Source: Chloroflexota bacterium (GTDB lineage Bacteria > Chloroflexota > UBA11872). From it: 64,000 nucleotides of DNA. The first letter of the stretch is position 1. Each line of letters opens with the position of its first letter. Shown here piece after piece: positions 8,859-18,466 of the stretch. The notes under the pieces are model-generated. The model had not been told where the DNA came from, did no database searches, and saw only the letters and a list, made by a program, of their open reading frames with translations. Where the stretch lies: the NCBI GenBank assembly GCA_022824495.1, contig JAJDZU010000012.1, positions 62,001 to 126,000 on the forward strand, in the 5' to 3' direction. The position numbers and the translations under genes are program-made.

Positions 8859-9131
8859 CTATCGCCGGTCCCCCGGGTCGATATCGACGACCTCCACGGT
8901 CGGACCGCGCTGCCACCGGCGGTAGGCGCGGGCGGCCCGGCCGGCGCGCCACAAGCCCACGATTACGCGTCGCAGGTCAGGCCGGAACAACGAGGCCACG
9001 GCCAGTACCAACGTCGCAGCGACCAGGAGTACCAGGCCCACGGCAACGACGATCAGGCCGCCAACCGCCGCGATCAGGAATAGCGGCACTGCAGCCAGCG
9101 AGCGGCCAAACGAGCGTGCGTCGTCAATCAT
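8859..9131 (-). CDS. small predicted membrane protein
   Basis: 90 residues. A hydrophobic block from about residue 13 to 47 (AAVPLFLIAAVGGLIVVAVG, then LVLLVAATLVLAVASLF) can span the membrane once or as a hairpin. It is followed by an Arg-rich cytoplasmic tail (RPDLRRVIVGLWRAGRAARAYRRW). Convergent with the upstream dehydrogenase, ending 10 bases from it. No function recognised; real-gene status rests on the protein-like composition. Confidence 0.55.
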   Translation of the reverse strand: MIDDARSFGRSLAAVPLFLIAAVGGLIVVAVGLVLLVAATLVLAVASLFRPDLRRVIVGLWRAGRAARAYRRWQRGPTVEVVDIDPGDRR

Positions 9132-9252
9132 TCAGCACAGGTTAGGACACCTCGGGTAACTGGAGCCGCATGGTCATTGAAACGGCGCATCCCCGAGTAG
9201 ACATAGGTGTTCCCGTAGACTGAAACGGCTGTCCACCGGATCACCCAACCCC

Positions 9253-10080
9253 TTGCCAACTTACGAAGTCCGCGAACTCCAGCATCAGCAGAAGGTCTAC
9301 GTCGACGGTCATTACCTGGCCGCCGTCCAGCAGGGGAAGTTCCGCCCCTACATCCATCCGGTACTGACTCCGGGCGGCCACGTGGTCACCGAGATAGCGA
9401 CCGCCGACCACTTGCATCACCTTGGCATCTGGTTTGCCCACGAGGACATTGACGGCGTTAATTTCTGGGCGCCCGAGTCCCGATGGACCGTCCCCTGCCC
9501 GCGCATGCTGGTGACCGCGACCGACGTGGAGATTGCGGAGGACGGGGTGACATTCCGGCAGGAGGTCGACTGGCTGGACGGCGACGAGCGTCGCTGCATG
9601 CGGGACTCGCGAGTCATCGTGATTGGGGAGCGTCTCGGTCACACGATGATCGACGTCACGGTCACCGTGCGCGCGGACGAACGGTCAATCCGAATGGGTC
9701 AGACGAAGGAAGCCGGCCTGGCCCTGCGAGTTTCCGACCAGATCGACGTGCTGGACGGGGGGCGCATAACCAACGCCGACGGGCAGGTGAACGAGGCCGA
9801 GACATTTGACCAGGTTTCCGACTGGGTGGACTACTCGGGCCCCGTCAGCCGAACTCAGACCGCGGGTATCGCGATTTTTCCGCACCCAGGCAGCGATGGC
9901 ATCCCATGGTTCACCCGCGACTACGGTCCACTGTACGTGAGCCCCTGGCGGCACGAGGAAATCACCCTTGCAGCCGGAGCGTCACGCACGGTTGGTGCGC
10001 GCTTCGCAGCGCATGACGGATCCTGCGAGGAGGCGGACGTGGCCGGCCTTTACGCTCGATTCCTAGAAGAAATCGCCTAG
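9253..10080 (+). CDS. DUF6807 / PmoA-family protein
   Basis: 275 residues. The pattern RPYIHPVLTPGGHVVTE, then DHLHHLGIWFAHEDIDGVNFW, and the C-terminal GIAIFPHPGSDGIPWFTRDYGPLYVSPW is the signature of the DUF6807 family (labelled 'methane oxygenase PmoA' by a misleading legacy name). These are usually next to Gfo/Idh/MocA dehydrogenases and sugar catabolism genes, as here. They are thought to be beta-sandwich carbohydrate-active proteins. The only start in frame near the conserved region is TTG 9253. The end overlaps by 18 bases the convergent gene at 10063. Confidence 0.78.
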   Translation: MPTYEVRELQHQQKVYVDGHYLAAVQQGKFRPYIHPVLTPGGHVVTEIATADHLHHLGIWFAHEDIDGVNFWAPESRWTVPCPRMLVTATDVEIAEDGVTFRQEVDWLDGDERRCMRDSRVIVIGERLGHTMIDVTVTVRADERSIRMGQTKEAGLALRVSDQIDVLDGGRITNADGQVNEAETFDQVSDWVDYSGPVSRTQTAGIAIFPHPGSDGIPWFTRDYGPLYVSPWRHEEITLAAGASRTVGARFAAHDGSCEEADVAGLYARFLEEIA

Positions 10081-10863
10081 GGCTGGTCCTCGGTCGCCGG
10101 AGTCCAGTAGTCCAGCATCAGCAACCAAGCTGACGAGTGCGGCCGTCGCGGCCGCCTCGGCGTCAATAAACACGATCTCTTCGGCAATCTCTTCGATCAC
10201 GGCCGGCGTGGTGGGGCTAGCCACGGCCACCAGGTCGCCCTCGTCCTGCAGCTCGCCGCCCGACAAGTCCACCAGGTAGAAGGCCGTATTGCTCAGTCCG
10301 TGCAGCTCGGACTCCTGCCCGGTCTTGATCAGGCCGACGCTGCGCGGGGAGGCCACAATAATTCGGTTGTGGCGTCCGGCGTCCAGAGTGCTCAGCAGCA
10401 TGTCCTGACGTGCGAGCTGGCCGATACGGGCAACGTTGGCCAGACGCTGCTCACCGGAGTCCACGTACTCGTTAACGGACGCCGGGTCGACCTCGGCCTT
10501 GCGAAGCTCGGCGGGCTCGGGCAGGCGCAGAAAATGCCATACGCCGGCATTGGAAGCTAGCGACGCCTCGCGCAGGGCCATGCGAGCCGATGATGCGTCG
10601 GCCCGCAGTCGCGCCTGGAGTAACGACGAACCGAATCTTTCGCGGACCGCCACATAGAGAAACCCTATCGAGAGCAGAGCGCTCACGCGCGACTGCATGA
10701 GGCGCGTACTCAAGGCCTTTCTCAGGTTGCGATCGTCGGCTTGGCGAATGGCGGCCACGAGCGCGCGCGCCTCGACGCCGTGGATTGAGGACACCCAGCC
10801 GGCGTAGTCGCGGAGATAGGCGCGGTCCGCGATCAGCGAGGCTTCAGGCGACGCGGGCCACAT
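10063..10863 (-). CDS. hypothetical protein (helical N-terminus, alpha/beta C-terminus)
   Basis: 266 residues, not recognised. Residues 1-150 are predicted mostly helical with many Arg/Ala (SALLSIGFLYVAVRERFGSS, then MALREASLASNAGVW). The second half alternates strands and helices (RIIVASPRSVGLIK, FYLVDLSGGELQDEGDLVAVASPTT). No signal peptide or certain membrane span. The start ATG shares its A with the TGA stop of the upstream gene (10863-10865), so translation is coupled and the two products probably act together. Confidence 0.6.
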   Translation of the reverse strand: MWPASPEASLIADRAYLRDYAGWVSSIHGVEARALVAAIRQADDRNLRKALSTRLMQSRVSALLSIGFLYVAVRERFGSSLLQARLRADASSARMALREASLASNAGVWHFLRLPEPAELRKAEVDPASVNEYVDSGEQRLANVARIGQLARQDMLLSTLDAGRHNRIIVASPRSVGLIKTGQESELHGLSNTAFYLVDLSGGELQDEGDLVAVASPTTPAVIEEIAEEIVFIDAEAAATAALVSLVADAGLLDSGDRGPALGDFF

Positions 10864-11294
10864 CAGCCGGCCTCCGTCGCGCCGCCGAACATGCCCTCGT
10901 GCTGCTCGGTCTTGACACCATCAGAGGCGCGCAGGCGATAGGTCCAAGCGTCATCCAGCATCACGCGGCCCATGCCGCGCAGGAGTTCGGCCAGCTCGTC
11001 CAGCAGTGCCGCCGGCGGCTCGTCGCCCGGATCGAAGCCGATCATGGTCATGCCATCGGGCATCACGCTGGGCAAGCCCAAGTCAATTTCAATCAGCCCG
11101 GTGGCGGCGGCAAAGCGGGTAATCCGCCACGACCAGAAGTGCTGCCGAATAGCCACAATGAATGGCATGGCGGCTGTGTCATAGCGCTCGGGATCCCACT
11201 CGATCGGGACGCCGTTGTAGCTGGACGGGAATTCTTCGACGTTCCAGGCCGGGCCAGATTCAGGGCCGCTCACATTGCTCCCCACGACGCTCAT
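10863..11294 (-). CDS. hypothetical protein coupled to the downstream gene
   Basis: 143 residues from ATG 11294; an in-frame start at 11336 adds 14 poorly conserved residues. Contains WDPERYDTAAMPFIVAIRQH and an acidic LIEIDLGLPSVMPDGMTMIG stretch, then LLDELAELLRGMGRVMLDDAW. No family recognised. Divergent from the PHP gene at 11390, and stop/start overlap with the following gene indicates one transcript. Confidence 0.55.
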   Translation of the reverse strand: MSVVGSNVSGPESGPAWNVEEFPSSYNGVPIEWDPERYDTAAMPFIVAIRQHFWSWRITRFAAATGLIEIDLGLPSVMPDGMTMIGFDPGDEPPAALLDELAELLRGMGRVMLDDAWTYRLRASDGVKTEQHEGMFGGATEAG

Positions 11295-11389
11295 GCTGAA
11301 GGCAAAGCCTACTCCAGTCTGTCTGATCCCGCGCACCCGGACCGCCGAACGTCATTCGGTAGTGTTGGGGCCATCGAGCTGGCAAGAAT

Positions 11390-12214
11390 GTGGCGGCTGT
11401 CGCCGACGTGACCGCGATTACACACTCAGACGAGCGAATCGAACGCCGCTGCCTTCCGGCTGATCCGCCGCCCGCGCCGGCAGGTGGCTGGGGCGTGGCG
11501 GAACTGCACTGCCATACGACGGCCAGCGACGGCGTGGTTTCGCCCGAGGACGTGGTTGCGATCGCCGAGCGGCTGGGTATTGACGTACTGGCCGTGACCG
11601 ACCACGACACCATCGATGGGGCCCTGCGCGCACGGAACCACGCACGGGCAACTGACGCAAGGGTCGATGTAATCGTCGGGATGGAGATCACGACCCGACG
11701 GCAGGACCACATCGTGGGTCTGTTCCTGGACCGCGCGCCACGGATCTTTCGCTCGGTGCCGGACACGGTGGACGAGATTCACGCCCAGGGCGGACTGGCG
11801 ATCGTGGCGCATCCGTTCCTCGGCCTGCCGTCATCCATTTCGGCCAACCGCTTGCGCACGGCGCTTGCGCGCTGTCGCTTCGACGGCATTGAGGCCGAGA
11901 ATCCGTACCTGGGACAGGGCGCGCGCAACCGGTTGTCGGCGTTTCTCCGCGACCATGCTGACGAGGTGGGTGCGCGGATCGGCGCCAGCGATGCGCACTT
12001 TGGCGACCTGGCCAAGGCCGTCACTCTGTTCGAAGGCCGGAGCGCCGCCGACCTGCGACGGGCCATTGAGACGAGGTCAGCCGCGCCTGCCGTGGGCCGG
12101 GTCAGACACCCCAGACCGGGGCTGACCGCTCACGTGCACAATCAATATCGAAGCCTGCTGCGGCTCCCGGTACTTCGGGCCGGCACCTTGTGGCGACAGT
12201 GGCGAGATGGCTGA
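11390..12214 (+). CDS. PHP-domain phosphoesterase
   Basis: 274 residues. The PHP metal motifs are clear: LHCHTTASDG near residue 40 (motif I), TDHDTIDG (motif II), VGMEITT (Glu ligand), IVAHPFLG (His ligand) and a late GASDAHFGD (Asp/His). Stand-alone PHP proteins of this size hydrolyse phosphoesters such as 3',5'-bisnucleotides or short oligonucleotides (the YciV/RNase AM class). The GTG start at 11390 leaves a ~35-residue poorly conserved N-terminus, so the true start may be later. Convergent with ftsH. A second PHP protein at 58207 belongs to a different subgroup. Confidence 0.8.
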   Translation: MAAVADVTAITHSDERIERRCLPADPPPAPAGGWGVAELHCHTTASDGVVSPEDVVAIAERLGIDVLAVTDHDTIDGALRARNHARATDARVDVIVGMEITTRRQDHIVGLFLDRAPRIFRSVPDTVDEIHAQGGLAIVAHPFLGLPSSISANRLRTALARCRFDGIEAENPYLGQGARNRLSAFLRDHADEVGARIGASDAHFGDLAKAVTLFEGRSAADLRRAIETRSAAPAVGRVRHPRPGLTAHVHNQYRSLLRLPVLRAGTLWRQWRDG

Positions 12215-12250
12215 AAAGCTCGCCCGACGTCCATGGCGGCGATACGGGCG

Positions 12251-14209
12251 CTAGACGGCGCCTTCGGCAGGGCGGGGTTTGGGATTGGGCGGGAGCTTGA
12301 TGTCCGGAGCTTCGGTGGCCTCCCCGTCCATCGGGTCGGACTCGGGCGCTGGCTCGGGGATGTCGGGCGGGGTCAGCGGGGCCCGGCCCTCGTGCTGGTC
12401 GATGAGCAGCGTGAACTCTTCGGCGTCCAGCGTTTCCACCTCGATCAGCCGCTCGGACAGCTTGTCGAGCAAGTCGTGATGGCGGGAGAGGATATCCATC
12501 GCGCGACGGTGGGCATCGTCAATGAGGTGGGAGACTTCTTTGTCGATATCCTCCGCCACTCGCTCACTGTAGTTGCGCTGCTCCGCGATATCCCGACCGA
12601 GGAAGACCAGTTCCTCGCGGCGGCCAAAGGCCCGCGGGCCGAGCTTGGGCGACATGCCGTACTGCGTGACCATGCGACGCGCGGTTTCCGTGGCCTGCTG
12701 GATGTCGTTGCTGGGGCCCGTTGACATCTCGCCAAAGACCAGCACTTCGGCGGCGTGGCCACCCATGATCATGGCCAGCATGTCCTCGAAGAACGACTTG
12801 GTGTACAGGTGCCGGTCCTCCGGCGGCTGCAGGCGCGTGTAGCCGCCCATCTGACCGCGCGGCAGGATGGTGACCTTGTAGACCGGATCGGACCGCTTGA
12901 GCATGTGCGCCACCAGGGCGTGGCCGATCTCGTGGTAGGCGGTCACGCGCTTTTCCTGGGCGCTCATCACGCGACTCTTGCGCTGCGGCCCAGCGATCAG
13001 ACGGTCGATGGCTTCCTCGATCTCGAACATGCTCAATACCGACCGGTTCCGCCGCGCCGCAAGAATGGCGGCCTCATTGAGCAGATTCTTGAGGTCGGCG
13101 CCTGAAAATCCCGGTGTTTGCTTGCCAACGGTTTCCAGGTCCACGTCGGGGTCGAGCGGCTTTTCGCGAGCGTGAACGCGGAGGATCGCTTCACGGCCGC
13201 GGATATCCGGCAGGTCCAACGTGACCCGGCGGTCAAACCGGCCCGGCCGCAAGAGGGCGGGGTCGAGAACGTCCGGTCGGTTGGTGGCCGCAAGCACAAT
13301 CACCGTCTGCTCAGTCTCGAATCCGTCCATTTCAACCAGGATCTGGTTGAGGGTCTGCTCACGCTCGTCGTGACTGCCGCCCAGTCCCGCGCCGCGCTGG
13401 CGTCCGACGGCATCGATCTCGTCCACGAAGACCAGCGAGGGTGCGCTCTGCTTGGCCTTTTCGAAGAGGTCGCGAACCCGCGACGCACCGACGCCGACGA
13501 ACATCTCGACGAATTCCGAGCCGCTGATGCTGAAGAAGGGCACGCCCGCTTCGCCGGCCACGGCCTTGGACAGGAAGGTCTTGCCGGTACCCGGCGGGCC
13601 AACGAGCAGGACGCCCTTGGGGATTTCGGCGCCGATCTTGGTGAACTTCTCGGGGTATTTCAGGAACTCGACGACTTCGGCCAGTTCCTGCTTGGCTTCA
13701 TCCACGCCCTGGACGTGCTTGAACGTGACCTTGGGGCGGTTGGCGGTGACCATGCGGGCGCGGCTGCGGCCAAAGCTGAGCGCCTGGGAGTTGGAGCCCT
13801 GCGCCTGCCGCATCAGGAAGATGAGCAGGCCGATGAAGACCAGCAGCGGCAGCACGGAGGTCAGGATGCTGATGATGGTGGGCGCGTTGCTGGGTTCGTC
13901 GAATTCGACCGTGACCTGCTCGCCGCCGGTGTTGATGCCACGGCCGGCCAGTTCGCGGCCGATGTCGAAGTTGTCGTCCACCACCGAGGTGATCGTGCGC
14001 CCGTCGACGCTGGCCGTGACGCGGGTGCCGCCAAGGCGAATCTGCGGCCGGCTCCCACGATCGGCGGCCGCCTGAACCTCGGCAAGCAGCGTGGAAATTG
14101 GCACGTTCTGCTGGCGCGGGCTTGGATTGAACATCACAAACAACACAACCAGAATCGCAACGGCCAGCACGATGTACATGAAGCCGTTGCGGAGGAGTCG
14201 GTTGTTCAT
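12251..14209 (-). CDS. ftsH: ATP-dependent zinc metalloprotease FtsH
   Basis: 652 residues, a normal FtsH length. Two membrane spans (about 10-27 and 112-133) flank the periplasmic segment. AAA+ domain: Walker A GPPGTGKT (204-211), Walker B VFVDEIDA, second region of homology [20 protein letters not shown]. Peptidase motif HEIGH (426-430), with Asp502 in [11 protein letters not shown] as the likely third zinc ligand. HEIGH replaces the more common HEAGH. The last ~45 residues are Pro/Glu-rich and disordered. It degrades membrane and short-lived cytosolic proteins. Gene order tilS-ftsH is conserved in many bacteria. An extended -10 promoter lies 64 bases upstream. Confidence 0.98.
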   Translation of the reverse strand: MNNRLLRNGFMYIVLAVAILVVLFVMFNPSPRQQNVPISTLLAEVQAAADRGSRPQIRLGGTRVTASVDGRTITSVVDDNFDIGRELAGRGINTGGEQVTVEFDEPSNAPTIISILTSVLPLLVFIGLLIFLMRQAQGSNSQALSFGRSRARMVTANRPKVTFKHVQGVDEAKQELAEVVEFLKYPEKFTKIGAEIPKGVLLVGPPGTGKTFLSKAVAGEAGVPFFSISGSEFVEMFVGVGASRVRDLFEKAKQSAPSLVFVDEIDAVGRQRGAGLGGSHDEREQTLNQILVEMDGFETEQTVIVLAATNRPDVLDPALLRPGRFDRRVTLDLPDIRGREAILRVHAREKPLDPDVDLETVGKQTPGFSGADLKNLLNEAAILAARRNRSVLSMFEIEEAIDRLIAGPQRKSRVMSAQEKRVTAYHEIGHALVAHMLKRSDPVYKVTILPRGQMGGYTRLQPPEDRHLYTKSFFEDMLAMIMGGHAAEVLVFGEMSTGPSNDIQQATETARRMVTQYGMSPKLGPRAFGRREELVFLGRDIAEQRNYSERVAEDIDKEVSHLIDDAHRRAMDILSRHHDLLDKLSERLIEVETLDAEEFTLLIDQHEGRAPLTPPDIPEPAPESDPMDGEATEAPDIKLPPNPKPRPAEGAV

Positions 14210-14272
14210 GGAAGGGCAGCCTTTCGTCCCCGGACAGAACGAGACGGGCGCTGCGCCGCGTGGATGTCACCG

Positions 14273-14281
14273 ATTATATCA
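14273..14281 (-). promoter_or_regulatory. extended -10 promoter upstream of ftsH
   Basis: On the minus strand the bases read TGATATAAT, a consensus TATAAT with the TGn extension. No good -35 is present at 17 bases, as usual for extended -10 promoters. Initiation near 14266 would give a ~57-base leader. It lets ftsH be transcribed independently of the upstream tilS. Confidence 0.6.
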
Positions 14282-14312
14282 GCGGTCCGTACGCGCCTGA
14301 CCCGCAGGTCGG

Positions 14313-15782
14313 TTACGTAGCGAGTGTACGAACGTCCACCGATGATTCCGTAGCGAAACCACCCGCCGCGTTCGCCGGAGGCAATGACGTCCATCTGATT
14401 GAGATGGCGAGAATCCGGTCGTCGTCGGGCGGCCGTTGGTGGTCCGCATCAACAACGACTCCAGGAACGCAGACGGGCTTGTCATTCACCGTAACCACCG
14501 GCGTGCCGGCGCGCAGAGCCTTGGGCACGCGACGGCGGCGCAACAGGCGTACCAGGTCGTGGCGGCGCCCATCGATCGGCGACTTGAGCTGATCGCCCGG
14601 GCACGGCGTACGAACGGCCAGCCGGGCCCCCGGCGTGGGGACCGCGAGCGCGTCGAACGCCGACGAATCGCCGGCGGCATCGGCGCGCGACAGATGACGA
14701 AGCGTGAGGCGGCCAACCGCCAACTCTACGACCGACGGAATCGATAGCTCGATGGCCCCAGACCATGACGGATCAGCCACGCGACCGCCATACAGCGCGA
14801 TCGCGCGATCCCGTACATAGGCCCAGCGCCCACCCGGCAGCTGGACCCATCGACCAGCCGTGTTGTCGGCCAGCGCACGTTCGAGCGCTCGCCAATGCGA
14901 CTCGCCGAGCTGGCGTCGCGGCCGTCCGTCTGACCGCAGCACGGCGTTCACCGCTTGACGCAGCCGTCCGGCGGGTACGGCGCACCGATCCGGGGCCAGC
15001 GGCATCCGAACGCCCCGGACCGGGCCGACCACAGGCTCGGCTGCCGGCGCCGCCAGCGCGCCGGCGCGTAGGAGTGCCTTGCGGAATCCCGGATAGATTT
15101 CGTCAAACAGTGGGATCAATTCGTGGCGGATTCGATTACGGCGAAACTCGGGCAAATGGTTGGCAGGATCGTGATAAATCGGCAGGCGACGGGCCGCCGC
15201 GTAGGCCTCCACCTGGCTTCGCCACACGGTCAACAGTGGGCGCAGCGTTCCGCCGTCATCCAGGCGCATGCCCTGAAGGGCGTCGGGCCCGCCGCCGCGT
15301 GCGAGGTTCATCAGGATGGTCTCCACCTGGTCGTCTGCCTGGTGTCCCGTAGCCACGCGGGCGACGCCGAGTTGCGCGCCCGCGCGCCGCAGAAAGTCGT
15401 GCCGCAGGCGGCGGGCGGCCATTTCCCGCGACTCGCCGGGGGGTGCGGCGGGCTGAGCGGCCCGCTCGCTCGTGCATGCGACCCCCATGGCACGGCAGGC
15501 GTCGTATACCCCGCGGGCAACTGCTGCGCTGTCGGCGTGCCAGGCATGGTCAAAGTGCAGGACGTGAAGTGCTGGTCCGCCACGCTCGCGGGCGGCCAGC
15601 AGCGCGTCCAACAGAACCATGGAGTCTGGCCCGCCCGACACGGCCACCGCGAGCAGATCGCGAGCCGTCAGCCCGGCCGTTCGCACCGTGGCGCGATAGA
15701 CGGCGTCGCGAATCAGACGCACCGCGTGTCGCGGATGGTCGCGACTAGCCGGTGCTCCCGAATCCACCGCGTGACGGGGCAT
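14313..15782 (-). CDS. tilS: tRNA(Ile)-lysidine synthase
   Basis: 489 residues from ATG 15782, preceded by gggaga; an upstream start at 15818 would overlap dut by 74 bases. N-type ATP pyrophosphatase P-loop SGGPDS, followed by LHVLHFDHAWHADSA, EMAARRLRHDFLRRA, VATGHQADDQVETILMNLARG (the conserved HxxDDxxET motif) and RPLLTVWR. The C-terminal ~200 residues correspond to the TilS substrate-binding and C-terminal domains (GDQLKSPIDGRRHDLVRLLR). It converts C34 of the tRNA-Ile CAU anticodon to lysidine using ATP and lysine. Overlaps the end of dut by 38 bases. Confidence 0.95.
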   Translation of the reverse strand: MPRHAVDSGAPASRDHPRHAVRLIRDAVYRATVRTAGLTARDLLAVAVSGGPDSMVLLDALLAARERGGPALHVLHFDHAWHADSAAVARGVYDACRAMGVACTSERAAQPAAPPGESREMAARRLRHDFLRRAGAQLGVARVATGHQADDQVETILMNLARGGGPDALQGMRLDDGGTLRPLLTVWRSQVEAYAAARRLPIYHDPANHLPEFRRNRIRHELIPLFDEIYPGFRKALLRAGALAAPAAEPVVGPVRGVRMPLAPDRCAVPAGRLRQAVNAVLRSDGRPRRQLGESHWRALERALADNTAGRWVQLPGGRWAYVRDRAIALYGGRVADPSWSGAIELSIPSVVELAVGRLTLRHLSRADAAGDSSAFDALAVPTPGARLAVRTPCPGDQLKSPIDGRRHDLVRLLRRRRVPKALRAGTPVVTVNDKPVCVPGVVVDADHQRPPDDDRILAISIRWTSLPPANAAGGFATESSVDVRTLAT

Positions 15783-16173
15783 CGGGCGTCTCCCGTTCGT
15801 CCCAGGTAGCCACCGCAACGGACACGAAGACTCCCTGCGCGATCCGGTCGCCCCGCTTCACGACGACGGTACGGTCCGTCGGATTCCAGACGTCAATGTG
15901 GATCTCATCGTCCGGGCCAGCAAAGTCCTGGTCGACAATGCCGATGGCGTTGGAAAGTCGCAGGCCCGTGCGGTGGGGTGTGCTGCTGCGCACCGCCACG
16001 AGCAACATGTAGCCGGGCGGGGTGGCCACGATGAGGTTGGACGGAATCCGGGCTGACCCGCCGGGGGCGACTTCAGTGGTGGTCCGCGTTGTGAAGTCGA
16101 ATCCCACGGACCCGTCGGTGGCATACGCAGGTAAGGGGAGCGAGGGATCGACTCGGGATATGGGTACGCGCAT
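15745..16173 (-). CDS. dut: deoxyuridine 5'-triphosphate nucleotidohydrolase
   Basis: 142 residues, the usual trimeric dUTPase size. Five motifs in order: AYATDGSVGFDF (1), RSSTPHRTGL (2), NAIGIVDQDFAGP (3, with Phe at the usual Tyr neighbourhood), GDRIAQGVF (4) and the Gly-rich RGGFGSTG C-terminal flap (5). Hydrolyses dUTP to dUMP and pyrophosphate, keeping uracil out of DNA. In the minus-strand block with divIC/ftsB-like and tilS, 32 bases after the former. Confidence 0.95.
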   Translation of the reverse strand: MRVPISRVDPSLPLPAYATDGSVGFDFTTRTTTEVAPGGSARIPSNLIVATPPGYMLLVAVRSSTPHRTGLRLSNAIGIVDQDFAGPDDEIHIDVWNPTDRTVVVKRGDRIAQGVFVSVAVATWDERETPDAPSRGGFGSTG

Positions 16174-16205
16174 TGCGGGGCGAGTCTACGCTGCTGGCCG
16201 AATCG

Positions 16206-16628
16206 TCAGCGGCCGGTGAAGACCTCAAGCCAGGTACTGAGGTGGCCGAATCGCAATGGCGGCGGTGGGTCGGGCAGCGGTGTCTCGACTGGCGCCGGGG
16301 TAGGAATCGGTACGCCGCTCAAGTCGTCCATGATGACGATGGCGCGGTCGCCAGGATCGATCAGACCGAGGTCACGCTTGGCGATCTCGCGCAAGGCGGG
16401 CAGCGACTGCGCGTAATCCAGCCGTTGGCGAAGTTCCTCGTTGGCCCGCTCGACACGGTCGATCTGCAGGTTCAACTCTGCGATGCGCTCGTTGGCTGCC
16501 AGGTAGGCGGGCGAATTCGTGGTTTCGCGCACGATTACCGCGACAAGCGCCAGCACGCCAACCAGGGCCAGAATCTGGCCCAGCAGGCGCGCGCGGTCGC
16601 TGCCGGGTGCCGCGGCTGGCGCTTGCAT
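16206..16628 (-). CDS. FtsB/DivIC-type septum formation initiator
   Basis: 140 residues from ATG 16628, which overlaps the glmS stop by one base (TAATG). Short cytoplasmic N-terminus, one membrane span (LLGQILALVGVLALVAVIV, about 15-35), then a coiled coil (YLAANERIAELNLQIDRVER, ANEELRQRLDYAQ) and the typical IAKRDLGLIDPGDRAIVI end of the FtsB/DivIC (PF04977) domain. The last ~45 residues are Pro-rich. It bridges FtsL/FtsQ-type proteins at the septum. Its coupling to glmS ties division to cell-wall precursor supply. FtsB and DivIC cannot be told apart here. Confidence 0.82.
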   Translation of the reverse strand: MQAPAAAPGSDRARLLGQILALVGVLALVAVIVRETTNSPAYLAANERIAELNLQIDRVERANEELRQRLDYAQSLPALREIAKRDLGLIDPGDRAIVIMDDLSGVPIPTPAPVETPLPDPPPPLRFGHLSTWLEVFTGR

Positions 16629-18466
16629 TACTCGACGGTGACTGATTTGGCGAGGTTGCGTGGTTGATCCACGTCCAAACCCAGCCACACGGCGATGTGA
16701 TAGGCAAAGAGTTGGAGGGGAACGACGCCAACAACAGGAACGATCAACGGCGGCGTTCGGGGAACGGTGATGATGTCCTCGGCGATGCCCTCGTGCAGGT
16801 CATCTCCTTCCGTGGCCACTAAGATGACCCGGCCATTGCGCGAGCGAATCTGCTCGACGGCATTGAGGGTCTTGGCTCGGAGTTCATCTTCCAGGGCTAT
16901 GGCGATGATTGGAATGTCGGAATCCACGAGCGCGATTGGGCCGTGCTTGAGTTCGCCAGCAGCAAACCCTTCAGCGTGGATGTATGAAATCTCCTTGAGC
17001 TTGAGCGCACCTTCCAGGGCAATGGGATGAGCCAGGCCCCGGCCCATGTACAGAAAGTTGCGGGCATGGTGATATCGGCGAGCCAGATCTTCGACTTGCT
17101 TCTCAAGCTGCAGCACGCGGGCAATAGCGATTGGGGCGTGCGCGATATCGGCCAGTCGACGGGCCAGTTGGTCTGGCGGCAACGTGCCGCTTCGCACGCC
17201 CAGGTGACAGGCCAGCAGATAGAGCGCTCCAAGTTGAGACACGAATGACTTGGTGGCGGGGACGCTGATCTCGGGACCCGCGTGCAAGTAGAACGCGGCG
17301 TCGGCCGTTCGCGTGAGTTCGCTGCCGACGGTGTTGACCAGCGCTACCACCGGCGCACCGCCGGCTCGTGCGCGCTCGACGGCCAGCAGCACGTCGGCCG
17401 TGGCGCCCGACTGCGAAATCGCAATCACCAGCGTTTCGCGAGAGAGCGGCCCCGGGGCGTAGGCGAACTCCGAGGCCACCTCGGTGGTGGTCGGCAGTTG
17501 CGCCAGGTCGCGCAGATAGCGTGAGCCGACCATCCCGGCAAAGTGCGAGCTGCCGCTGGCCACGATCACGACGCGCTCGATATCCCGTGCGGCAACGGGC
17601 AATTGAAAGTCGTGAAGGCGTAACTCAGCCGGCTCCAACGTGACCCGAGGGCGGATTGTGTCGGCCAGCGTCTTGGGCTGTTCGTGAATCTCCTTGTGCA
17701 TGAAGTGCCGGTGGCCCGCTTTGGCCGCCGCCAGCGGCCCCCACGGCACCGAGAACAGACGGCGTTGGCGGGAGCGGCTGTGCAGGTCTTGAAACTCGGC
17801 GCCATCGCTTCGAAGCGCCACGATTTCGCCAGCCTCCACAACCTGCACGTGCCGGGTGTGGCGAACAACCGCCGGCAGGTCGGACGCCAAAAGCGCTTCG
17901 GACGCGCCATGACCCACGACCAGCCCTCCGGCCGATCCTACGCGTCCGCCTACCAGCAGGCCTGGTTCGTCGGCCGCGAGGGCCACCACGGAGTGCGCAC
18001 CGGCGAGGCGGCGCAGCGTGCGACCCACGGCGTCGGTCAGCGACGACCCGGCGTCGCGATGGGCGCCAATGAGGTGCGCGATGACTTCCGTGTCGGTCTC
18101 GGAAGTGAAGACATGCCCGTCCGCGAGGAGTTCGTCGCGAATATCCGCCACGTTGTCGGTCATGCCGTTATGGACGAGGACCAGACGACCTGACGCGTCG
18201 GAGTGGGGGTGAGCGTTGACGTCGTTCACGGCCCCGTGGGTCGCCCAGCGGGTGTGCCCGATGCCGATGTCGCCGGACATCAGATCGTCGTCAACCAGCC
18301 GAGCCAGGTCGCGAATTCGACCGGCCCTGCGCCGGATGCGGAGTCCCTGGGGCGTGAGGACCGCCAGTCCAGCGGAGTCATAGCCCCGGTATTCAAGGGC
18401 ACGCAACCCGTCCAGGATGGCTGGGGCGGCCGACCCATCGCCGATATACCCAACGATGCCGCACAT
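16628..18466 (-). CDS. glmS: glutamine-fructose-6-phosphate aminotransferase (isomerizing)
   Basis: 612 residues from ATG 18466 (MCGIVGYIGDG), so Cys2 becomes the N-terminal nucleophile of the glutaminase domain; an upstream in-frame start at 18577 would bury it and is rejected. N-terminal class II GATase (GHTRWATHGAVNDVNAHPH, LVHNGMTDN) then two SIS domains (ASGSSHFAGMVG, AISQSGATADVLLAV, TKSFVSQL, GRGLAHPIALEGALKLKEIS) and the closing AVWLGLDVDQPRNLAKSVTVE. Makes glucosamine-6-phosphate for peptidoglycan and other amino sugars. No glmS ribozyme is evident in the 141-base gap upstream. First gene of the glmS-to-ftsH block. Confidence 0.97.
   Translation of the reverse strand: MCGIVGYIGDGSAAPAILDGLRALEYRGYDSAGLAVLTPQGLRIRRRAGRIRDLARLVDDDLMSGDIGIGHTRWATHGAVNDVNAHPHSDASGRLVLVHNGMTDNVADIRDELLADGHVFTSETDTEVIAHLIGAHRDAGSSLTDAVGRTLRRLAGAHSVVALAADEPGLLVGGRVGSAGGLVVGHGASEALLASDLPAVVRHTRHVQVVEAGEIVALRSDGAEFQDLHSRSRQRRLFSVPWGPLAAAKAGHRHFMHKEIHEQPKTLADTIRPRVTLEPAELRLHDFQLPVAARDIERVVIVASGSSHFAGMVGSRYLRDLAQLPTTTEVASEFAYAPGPLSRETLVIAISQSGATADVLLAVERARAGGAPVVALVNTVGSELTRTADAAFYLHAGPEISVPATKSFVSQLGALYLLACHLGVRSGTLPPDQLARRLADIAHAPIAIARVLQLEKQVEDLARRYHHARNFLYMGRGLAHPIALEGALKLKEISYIHAEGFAAGELKHGPIALVDSDIPIIAIALEDELRAKTLNAVEQIRSRNGRVILVATEGDDLHEGIAEDIITVPRTPPLIVPVVGVVPLQLFAYHIAVWLGLDVDQPRNLAKSVTVE

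Noticed and set aside
13118-14320. A ~400-codon plus-strand open frame over ftsH
   Set aside because: Antisense to the conserved FtsH domains with His/Gly/Val-rich shadow composition.
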